Position numbers and translations under genes: made by a program. This document shows, in pieces, positions 57,138-64,000 of a stretch of 64,000 nucleotides of DNA. Position 1 is the first letter of the stretch. Every line of letters starts with the position of its first letter. The notes beneath the pieces are model-generated. The model had not been told where the DNA came from, searched no databases, and saw nothing but the letters and a program-made list of their open reading frames with translations. Source of the DNA: Physcomitrium patens. Lineage: Eukaryota > Streptophyta > Bryopsida > Funariales > Funariaceae. The DNA lies in contig NC_037270.1 of NCBI RefSeq assembly GCF_000002425.4, positions 10,030,494 through 10,094,493 of the forward strand, given 5' to 3'.

Positions 57138-57667
57138 TGTCAAGGACAAGAACTCGATGAAAGCTAAAGAGTAAGTGAGACTTTTCTCAAAAAGAAATAG
57201 GACAAAATAGAAATATGTATATTAAGAAAGAAACTGGAATGGCTATTGCCAAAATACAAGAAAACTAGAGACCCTTGAAACTAGACTAGAAGCAAGAAAG
57301 GAGTTGACAAGAGTGAAGAGGGCTTCACTCTTGCCTCTATATATACTATCTAACTAGAAGCCACGTGGCGATGTTCTATAAGACCTCCAGTATATGTTGA
57401 CTTTCTAGGCCACATGCCTTTGCTTGCAAGGCAAGTTTTCTATGGATGGACCACGTAGTTAGCTTGTTCTTTAAGCTTCCAACATGCGTGGCACATGGCT
57501 AACTTGTTGACCAAGTTTCTAACCTAAAAGTCAACTATAGACTCCTATAAAGTCAAAGCAGCGTCTATGAAGCTTCTAAGAAGCTTTTCTAGAAGATATT
57601 ACACAATTAACCTACTTTTACATACTTTTATCTATTCATATAGGTAATTATATGTATGTCCGTGACA
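57138..57667 (-). repeat. B3 3' LTR
   Basis: On the minus strand it starts TGTCACGGACATACAT. It holds CACGTG (57362-57367, a G-box), the TATATATA box (about 57338-57345) and the hairpin at 57308-57333. GAAGCTTC and TTCTAGAA words near 57560-57595 recall the family-A heat-shock motifs but are not phased into a long array. Confidence 0.95.
57308..57333 (-). promoter_or_regulatory. TATA-proximal hairpin in the B3 LTR
   Basis: Perfect 11-bp stem, arms CAAGAGTGAAG and CTTCACTCTTG around AGGG, a few bases downstream of the TATA box in element orientation. The 5' LTR has the same hairpin at 63111-63136. Confidence 0.75.
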
Positions 57668-57682
57668 TTACCCCCCCTTCTA
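57668..57682 (-). other. Polypurine tract of B3
   Basis: On the minus strand AGAAGGGGGGG then TAA lies next to the LTR TGTCACGG. Confidence 0.85.
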
Positions 57683-57708
57683 GGGACGAGTTCCACGAGG
57701 AGCGGTGA

Positions 57709-58131
57709 TTATATATTGAGAAAATCTAATATGCGGCGAATTGTATTTGCTACATACTCTGATCTTTGTTCTCTTCGAAGATAGTTGATGGGTCCTCTTA
57801 GCCATCGATAGTGTCCCATTCCAGGGCGAGAAGACCACCCTGTTATTTGATCACTGTTGAGGCCTTCATAACTTCCTTCAAATAATACATTTGAAACACC
57901 ATCAGGAGTCGTTCCTATCTCCAATAATATCACCAAACATCGAGAATCTCTTCCAAGGTCGTGATACCAAACGCGTTGTATCTCACCATCTATTCGAGGA
58001 AGAACATGTCGTTCTTGAGGGTCTTCATCTCGGTTGCGTCGTCTTGAAGGTTGTGACAATCGCAATGTCTCATCCGGTAAGTCAGCAAACGAAGGTTCTT
58101 AAGTTGAATCCGCTGGTTGTTGGCTCTCCAT
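57709..58131 (-). pseudogene. B3 accessory ORF (140 residues, one nonsense codon)
   Basis: The ATG at 58131 starts MESQQPADST, then TAA at 58101-58099 where B1 and B2 keep CAA; the rest is open to the stop at 57709. The frame downstream of the stop has no ATG near its start, but 118 codons remain open from a TTG at 58065. Visible blocks: SRRRNRDEDPQERHVLPRID (basic/acidic), EIQRVWYHDLGRDSRCLVIL, LFEGSYEGLNSDQITGWSSR, PGMGHYRWLRGPINYLRREQ and a C-terminal IRRILDFLNI. No known domain. It shares the GHYRWL-x-G, N-x-L-x-REQ pattern and its position with the family-A frame. Confidence 0.75.
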
Positions 58132-58226
58132 CTAATTAGCATCACAAAATGCAAAGAAGTTACAAACAAGGATAGGAAATTGAATGTTATCTTGCCTCAA
58201 TCTTGTCTCTTTTATAAGAGAGGTTT

Positions 58227-61200
58227 TCATCTTGGTTTTGATGGATGTCGTTGATGAAAAACTTTGACTTTAGCTGATGCATTTGCTAGATTCCTGGATG
58301 GCTCCCATGTGCGCTCACTAATATCATATCCGCACCAATGAACAAGATATTCCAGCTTATTTCGGCGCCGCCTTGAGTCTAATATCTCTTCCACCTCAAA
58401 TTCTTCATTATTATGTACTTCTATAGGAGGCGGTGGCATTTGTCTTCTTCCTTGTATATCCACTGTCTTATATGGTTCAAGAAGAGACACGTGGAATACA
58501 GGATGGATCTTCATTGACTCCGGTAGATGTAACCGATATGCAACTGGGTTGATCTGTTCAGAAACAGAAAAGGGGCCAAGCCTACGATAGTCCAATTTGT
58601 CACAAGGTCGAGTGGTCTTGATATTGCGACGAAGTAGCCATACCTTATCACCCACGTTGAGTTGTGGTTGCTCTTTACGATATACATCTGCATTTATCTT
58701 TTGTCGTTCTTGAGCTTTCTTCAACTGCGCCTTCATTATTGCATGTAACTCTGACAACCGATTTGCCATATCTTCTGCTGCAGGATTATCAACTTTTGAA
58801 AAATCAAAAGTATCAAGTCGTGGATGATAGCCATAATTGGCAAAGAAAGGTGTTTGTTGCGTGGAGGAATGTACCGTATTATTATAAGCAAACTCTGCCA
58901 ATGGCAGAAGGTTTGTCCAATCATCTTGTTGGTAGTTGATGGTACACCTTAAATACTGTTCCAAGACTTGGTTTACGTGCTCTGTTTGTCCATCAGTTTG
59001 AGGATGGAAAGCTGAAGATAGCTTTATGTCCACTTTTAAAATCTTGAAAAGAGTCCTCCAGAATCTCGACACAAATTGAGTTCCCCTATCCGATATGATA
59101 TCTTTAGGCAATCCATGATAGCGATAGATATTATCAATGAAAAGCTTAGCTGTTTCTTCACCTGTGATAGATTTTGTACATGGCATAAAATGTGCCATCT
59201 TGGTGAAACGATCTACTATCACAAATATAGAATCATAAGATCTTGAGTTTGGAAGATCTATGATGAAATCCATAGAAACAGAAGACCATGGTTGTTCTGG
59301 TATAGGTAATGGCTGAAGAAGTCCGTAAGGTCGATGTCGAGGAATTTTTGATCTTGAACAAATATCACATGATTGTACAAAGTCTTTGACTGACTTCCAC
59401 ATTTGTGGCCACCAAAAATCTCTTGATATGAGTTCCAAAGTCTTATTATATCCAAAGTGCCCTGCTGCTGGAAAGTCATGACGTGCTTGAAGAACACGCA
59501 AACGTGCTTTTCCTTCTGGAACATATAGGCGTCCTTCAAAATATAATAGATTATTCTTGAACTCGAACTTAGAAGAATCATGAGACTTGGAAGAATTATT
59601 CTCGATATCATGAACAAGAGGATCTGAGGACATACTGGACTGGATTTGCTTGAGAAAAGTTGAATCAACAGTCAATGTTGATTTCACTGCTCGGAGATGA
59701 AATTGCTCCGGTTTCAAGAGGACCGTTCTTTGTTGCTCAAAAGCTGCATCTCCTTCTTTTGGTGCAAAATAAGAACGTCTAGACAGGGCATCGGACAAAC
59801 CTTGTTGTTTTTCTGGCCGATAAGTGATAATGAAGTCGAATCTTGACAAAGACATACTCCAACGAGCTTGACGACGATTCAACATGCGTGTTGACATGAA
59901 ATACTCGAGGTTCTTGTGATCTGTATACACAATGACTGGACTAGAAGCACCTTCTAGATAATGACGCCATTCTTGAAAGGAATCCACGATTGCAAGAAGT
60001 TCTTTATCGTGGATCTCATAATTGATCTCGGCTGCTGAGAATTTTCTTGAATGAAAAGCTATCGGATGAAGTTTGTCATCTGTTCCCATTTGTGATAAAA
60101 CTGCACCCAAGGCAAAATCCGATGCGTCTGTTTCCATAAAAAATGCCTTGGAAAAATCAACACGATATAAGACTGGTGCAGAGACAAACGATGTCTTCAA
60201 GGCTTCAAATGCTGCTTCCGCTTCTTGATTCCATTGGAATTTATCTTTACTAGTCAAGCGTGTAAGTGGAGCTGCAACTCGTGAGAAGTCTTTGATGAAG
60301 ATCCGATAGTAATTGGCAAATCCCAAGAAACATTGGACATCTCTCACAGTCTTTGGAATCTTCCAATCCATGATTGTTTGGACTTTCTTAGAATCCATCA
60401 TAAGACCATCATTTGAAATGATGTATCCTAAAAAGTCAACTTGAGTAGTGTGAAATACACACTTTTCCATCTTGGCGTACAATCCTGCATCTCTGAGTTT
60501 TTGTAATACTTGACGAACATGTATTTCATGTTCTTCAACATTCTTAGTATAAATCAGGATATCATCTAGGTAGTAGACGACAAAATTGTCTAATAATTCA
60601 CGAAATACATCATTCATGAGATGTTGAAAAGCAGCTGATGCATTCGTGAGTCCAAAAGGCATGACATTATATTCAAAATGCCCGTACCTGGTTCGAAACG
60701 CAGTCTTCCATTCATCTCCTTCTTTGATCCGTACTAGATTATATGCTCCTCTTAGATCTATTTTTGTATAGATCTTAGCTTGATTTAACTGGTCAAGGAG
60801 TCCTGATATCAAAGGTAATGGATACCTGTTCTTGATTGTGATCTTGTTGAGTCCTCGATAGTCAACACACATTCGTAAAGATCCATCTTTTTTCTTTACG
60901 AATAAAATTGGAGCTCCTGCTGGAGATTTTGAATGGCGTATGAAATTCTTCGCTAAATTCTCGTCAATATATGTCTTGAGTTCAGCCAACTCATCTTGCG
61001 ATAAACTGTAAATTGGTCCAAATGGTGGCTGAGTTCCTTCCTTGAGATCGATTGAACAATCGTATGGGCGATGCTCAGGAAGAATATCTGCATTCTTTTT
61101 CTCAAAAACGTCTTGATAATCCTGATATTGACTTGGAATGCCACTTGAAGTCTTTACGCTTTCAGAAATAGGTGCAGCATAAATAGCAAAAGTTGATCCT

Positions 61201-61598
61201 TCTTTTGCTGCGTGTATAAATGCTTTTGCACCTATAGGTGCGAATTTTACTATACTAGAGTCATGGTTTTTTACTTGGTTAATAGAACTGTTACTAATGC
61301 GCTGAGGAAAATCAAGTTTACGAGAAATCCAATCTATTCGAGGATTATACTTTTCTAACCATGATAAGCCTAAAATTACTGGATTAGAGGGAGATCTAAT
61401 TATATTAAAAATTACGCAACTACTATGACCATTTATTACTACATCTACAGGAAGTGTTTCGTGAGTTACATCTCCAGAAGACAACGGACGACCATCTATG
61501 ACTTCTACGTGTACAGGTTTAGTTTTTTGTATTAATGATATTCTATGACATCTAGCAAATTCTTCATCTAAAAAACAAGATGAGGCTCCTGAATCTAC
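58227..61598 (-). CDS. pol: B3 Pol: protease C-terminal part, RT, RNase H, integrase, chromodomain
   Basis: An uninterrupted frame of more than 1100 codons expected to be made as a Gag-Pol fusion by -1 frameshifting. After the protease VDSGASSCFLDEEF it has RT ([53 protein letters not shown]), RNase H (METDASDFALGAVLSQM, HDKELLAIVDSF, YTDHKNLEYF), integrase zinc finger (HDFPAAGHFGYNK then CDICSRSK), catalytic D-D-E (SMDFIIDLP, ISDRGTQF, TEHVNQVLEQYL), the LDYRRLGPF segment and a chromodomain (FEVEEILDSRRRRNKLEYLV then HWCGYDISERTWEP). A TAA lies just before the protease motif (about 61599-61601), so the fusion protein would be truncated unless read through. Confidence 0.93.
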   Translation of the reverse strand, partial: VDSGASSCFLDEEFARCHRISLIQKTKPVHVEVIDGRPLSSGDVTHETLPVDVVINGHSSCVIFNIIRSPSNPVILGLSWLEKYNPRIDWISRKLDFPQRISNSSINQVKNHDSSIVKFAPIGAKAFIHAAKEGSTFAIYAAPISESVKTSSGIPSQYQDYQDVFEKKNADILPEHRPYDCSIDLKEGTQPPFGPIYSLSQDELAELKTYIDENLAKNFIRHSKSPAGAPILFVKKKDGSLRMCVDYRGLNKITIKNRYPLPLISGLLDQLNQAKIYTKIDLRGAYNLVRIKEGDEWKTAFRTRYGHFEYNVMPFGLTNASAAFQHLMNDVFRELLDNFVVYYLDDILIYTKNVEEHEIHVRQVLQKLRDAGLYAKMEKCVFHTTQVDFLGYIISNDGLMMDSKKVQTIMDWKIPKTVRDVQCFLGFANYYRIFIKDFSRVAAPLTRLTSKDKFQWNQEAEAAFEALKTSFVSAPVLYRVDFSKAFFMETDASDFALGAVLSQMGTDDKLHPIAFHSRKFSAAEINYEIHDKELLAIVDSFQEWRHYLEGASSPVIVYTDHKNLEYFMSTRMLNRRQARWSMSLSRFDFIITYRPEKQQGLSDALSRRSYFAPKEGDAAFEQQRTVLLKPEQFHLRAVKSTLTVDSTFLKQIQSSMSSDPLVHDIENNSSKSHDSSKFEFKNNLLYFEGRLYVPEGKARLRVLQARHDFPAAGHFGYNKTLELISRDFWWPQMWKSVKDFVQSCDICSRSKIPRHRPYGLLQPLPIPEQPWSSVSMDFIIDLPNSRSYDSIFVIVDRFTKMAHFMPCTKSITGEETAKLFIDNIYRYHGLPKDIISDRGTQFVSRFWRTLFKILKVDIKLSSAFHPQTDGQTEHVNQVLEQYLRCTINYQQDDWTNLLPLAEFAYNNTVHSSTQQTPFFANYGYHPRLDTFDFSKVDNPAAEDMANRLSELHAIMKAQLKKAQERQKINADVYRKEQPQLNVGDKVWLLRRNIKTTRPCDKLDYRRLGPFSVSEQINPVAYRLHLPESMKIHPVFHVSLLEPYKTVDIQGRRQMPPPPIEVHNNEEFEVEEILDSRRRRNKLEYLVHWCGYDISERTWEPSRNLANASAKVKVFHQRHPSKPR

Positions 61599-62728
61599 TT
61601 AGGCAGAGGCTTTGTAATTATTAGGTCCTAAACGCACATCTATTATAAAACAAGGAGATGGTTCTGAGGAGAGGATAGGACCTTTATTAGAAGTTGTACA
61701 AGATTCCAGTCGCACGGTCCCTATTGTAGCTGGACGTACTCGTTTTCCGACATACTGTCTTCTTTGACAGCCGTACTCCTCATTTTGTAGTTACGTCGCT
61801 TCTTTGGACAATGTTGAGCAGTGTGCTTAGGTTCTCCATAATATAAGCACAATCCTTCTTGTCGACGACGAGACTTTTCTTGCTCAGTAAGAGGTTTGAA
61901 ACGTACCGCATCAATTTGCATATCCTCTACTTCTGAAGGTATGTGTTGAGGAGACGTCGGTGTTGCCATTGAATTGTAGTAACGTTGAGGCCCACTTGTG
62001 CGACTCTCGGATCGAAATTCAAAAAGTTGATTGTCGCACTTCACAGCAAAGTCAATTGCTTGACTCAATATTTGAGGATCAGGTAAATTAAGCATCAATT
62101 TCTTTACCTCATATTGTAATCCGTAGAGAAATTGACTCACAAGTGCGGCATCATCCCACTTGATATCAGTTGCAAGTTGTCAAAATTGCGAAGCATATAA
62201 TGTTACTGATCGATTGCCTTGTTGCAAAATACGGATCTTGTTGGTTGCAACACGAATTGCATCATGTTCTCCAAACATGGATCGAAACTCCGCCAAAAAA
62301 GCCTCCAGATTATCCAATATTGGATCTCGTCGTTCAAAAAAAGATGAAAACCATGACAATGCTGAACCTGAAAGAAGTGTACCAATGAATCTTACTTGTG
62401 ACCCTGGAGTTGGATAGCTCTGGGGTTGAAGTTCAATCACTAGTTGGACCTGATTGATGAATCCTCGAAACTTGGATCTGGTACCATCAAACTTCTCGGG
62501 CAAGGCAACTCTCGGTTCTCTAACACTCGAAGGGTGTTCCATTCTGGGAGAAGGGACATGGTTTGGTGCAGATGTTGAAGCAGCCCCAATCATCTCTATA
62601 TCTTCACTTCCTACCATTCTTGTTGCTCCTTGTGGTGGTAAATTGAGTTGATGCATCGCAAGCATTAACTCCCTCAATTGTTCTTGCATCTGTGCCATTG
62701 CACTCTTCATTTCAACAAGCTCTGCCAT
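61599..62728 (-). pseudogene. gag: B3 gag and start of protease, with nonsense mutations
   Basis: The ATG at 62728 opens MAELVEMKSAMAQMQEQLRE (helical N-terminus), followed by KFDGTRSKFRGFINQVQLVI and FLAEFRSMFGEHDAIR. A TGA (about 62177-62179) replaces Arg of the Q-F-R-Q-L motif seen in A2. The frame resumes in the same phase to 61721, including QAIDFAVKCDNQLFEF and a zinc knuckle that reads CLYYGEPKHTAQHC, with the second Cys changed to Tyr. The -1 frame from the GGAAAAC overlap is open up to the TAA beside the protease motif. Confidence 0.88.
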
Positions 62729-62830
62729 AGTAGCACTTAGAAAAGAGAAGATGTCTAATAACGCTCAAAACAAATAGAAGAGAGGAATTGATAACAAAGA
62801 AAATACTAAGAACAATATCAGTTTAAAAGA

Positions 62831-62885
62831 GGGTAATCCGCAACTTCTAATGCGCTTATGTCTTATCAAGAAAAAGGGGTAATCC
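62831..62885 (-). repeat. GGATTACCC leader module of B3
   Basis: GGGTAATCC on the plus strand at 62831-62839 and 62877-62885, so two GGATTACCC motifs in the leader, embedded as GTGGATTACCCCT and GTTGCGGATTACCCTC like one half of the A2 leader. B2 keeps both with changes (22635-22700). Confidence 0.7.
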
Positions 62886-62907
62886 ACTCTTAATCAAGAA
62901 AAGACAA

Positions 62908-62918
62908 AGCTCTGATAT
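62908..62918 (-). other. Primer-binding-like site of B3, offset from the LTR
   Basis: ATATCAGAGCT on the minus strand, 22 nt after the end of the 5' LTR. Same 11-mer as in A2. Confidence 0.5.
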
Positions 62919-62940
62919 TGTAAGTGTACTCTTGTCAATC

Positions 62941-63470
62941 TGTCAAGGACAAGAACTCGATGAAAGCTAAAGAGTAAGTGAGACTTTTCTCAAAAAGAAA
63001 TAGGACAAAATAGAAATATGTATATTAAGAAAGAAACTGGAATGGCTATTGCCAAAATACAAGAAAACTAGAGACCCTTGAAACTAGACTAGAAGCAAGA
63101 AAAGAGTTGACAAGAGTGAAGAGGGCTTCACTCTTGCCTCTATATATACTATCTAACTAGAAGCCACGTGGCGATGTTCTATAAGACCTCCAGTATATGT
63201 TGACTTTCTAGGCCACATGCCTTTACTTGCAAGGCAAGTTTTCTATGGATGGACCACGTAGTTAGCTTGTTCTTTAAGCTTCCAACATGCGTGGCACATG
63301 GCTAACTTGTTGACCAAGTTTCTAACCTAAAAGTCAACTATAGACTCCTATAAAGTCAAAGCAGCGTCTATGAAGCTTCTAAGAAGCTTTTCTAGAAGAT
63401 ATTACACAATTAACCTACTTTTACATACTTTTATCTATTCATATAGGTAATTATATGTATGTCCGTGACA
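62941..63470 (-). repeat. B3 5' LTR
   Basis: 530 bp; differs from the 3' LTR by two G/A changes (near 63102 and 63224). Confidence 0.95.
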
Positions 63471-63475
63471 CATAG
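63471..63475. repeat. Target-site duplication of B3, right copy (CATAG)
   Basis: Identical to 57133-57137. Confidence 0.95.
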
Positions 63476-63598
63476 TATACCATGTTAAAAAGATATTTTG
63501 ATAAATACTAATTAACAAGAATGTGTGGCTAATAAATCATGATAATTATTAAGAACATGAATTATAAAAAATCAAAATATCAATACACTCTTATGTTA

Positions 63599-63644
<46 letters not shown>
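63599..63644. repeat. (TA)n microsatellite
   Basis: An uninterrupted TA run of about 45 bp directly beside the next LTR. Confidence 0.9.
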
Positions 63645-63646
<2 letters not shown>

Positions 63647-64000
63647 CTGAAAGATAGTATAATATTAAAACTACAATAACTACTGCCAAAAACAAGAATA
63701 CTAGAGACTCTTAAAATAAGACTACAAACAAAAAAAATATTGATAAGAGTGAAGAAGGCCTCACTTATACATCTATATATACTAAACTGGAGCTATATGA
63801 AGGCATTCAATATAATCTCTAATATATGTCTTACTTGTGATACATGTGTCTAACTTACAAAATTAGTTTTTTATATAATCTCCACATGACCAACTTATAC
63901 TATAAGTAGCCAATATGTGCAATATGTGGCCAATTTGTTGGCTAAGTTTTCAACCTATCAATCAACTATAGGCATGTATAAAGTCAAATCTACATCTATA
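63645..64000 (-). repeat. B5: family-B LTR relic running off the window
   Basis: It aligns with the B3 LTR: ACTGCCAAAAACAAGAATACTAGAGACTC..., then AAGAGTGAAGAAGGCCTCACTTATACATCTATATATAC (hairpin and TATA region, decayed), then CAATTTGTTGGCTAAGTTTTCAACC and AACTATAGGCATGTATAAAG. Whether internal sequence follows cannot be seen. Confidence 0.8.

Larger units (their letters stand above)
57138..63470 (-). mobile_element. B3: young full-length family-B Ty3/gypsy chromovirus
   Basis: LTRs 57138-57667 and 62941-63470 are both 530 bp and differ at only two positions by eye, so insertion is recent. The target duplication is CATAG. On the minus strand the order is 5' LTR, primer-binding-like site, leader with GGATTACCC motifs, gag (62728-61721, one TGA), pol (open 61598-58227), accessory ORF (58131-57709, one TAA), polypurine tract (57668-57682) and 3' LTR. 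Despite its youth, gag, the gag-pol junction and the accessory ORF each carry nonsense codons. Confidence 0.95.

Noticed and set aside
1-64000. tRNA and rRNA genes
   Set aside because: I looked for tRNA-like B-box and acceptor patterns and rRNA cores and saw none I could support by eye; a tRNAscan-SE run would decide.

Overview
The window looks like nuclear DNA of a land plant, probably a bryophyte such as a moss. The reasons are GT-AG spliced genes of plant families (an APY7-type apyrase, a SIP1 aquaporin, a nuclear poly(A) polymerase) lying in short, relatively GC-rich islands inside very AT-rich DNA full of Ty3/gypsy chromoviruses and Ty1/copia elements. The species cannot be fixed from sequence alone.

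Layout. 1-3155: 3' end of a family-A Ty3/gypsy element (A1) inserted into a decayed family-B element (B1). 3156-10390: AT-rich DNA with microsatellites and one unexplained GC-richer patch (8.6-9.3 kb). 10.4-15.7 kb: gene island with a small four-exon gene of unknown function and an APY7-like apyrase, both on +. 16.85-24.1 kb: a decayed family-B element (B2, minus) nested in an older family-B relic (B4, plus). 25.7-36.3 kb: a decayed copia element (C1, minus) split by a family-A element (A2, plus, 26612-32699) with a clean 5-bp target duplication. 37.5-38.1 kb: an older copia RT relic. 38.4-40.1 kb: SIP1 aquaporin (+). 42.2-42.6 kb: a solo family-B LTR relic. 46.5-48.2 kb: an uninterrupted poly(A) polymerase gene (minus) with a GC-rich 5' region. 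49.4-55 kb: DNA with no recognisable gene. 55.0-56.05 kb: a cluster of unrecognised AT-rich reading frames. 57138-63470: a very young family-B element (B3, minus; LTRs differ at only 2 of 530 positions). 63.65 kb to the end: part of another family-B LTR.

The retrotransposons hold the most interesting signals. Families A and B share the same architecture: gag, a -1 overlap into pol with a C-terminal chromodomain, then a small accessory reading frame between pol and the 3' LTR that resembles nothing I recognise but is conserved across both families (six copies here). Both also share a perfect hairpin directly downstream of the LTR TATA box, an offset primer-binding-like site, and a leader module built on GGATTACCC (duplicated in A). 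The family-A LTR carries arrays of perfectly phased heat-shock elements, suggesting a heat-inducible transposon. By LTR divergence, C1 is old, A2 intermediate and B3 recent; most nonsense mutations in the copies look like C-to-T or G-to-A changes.
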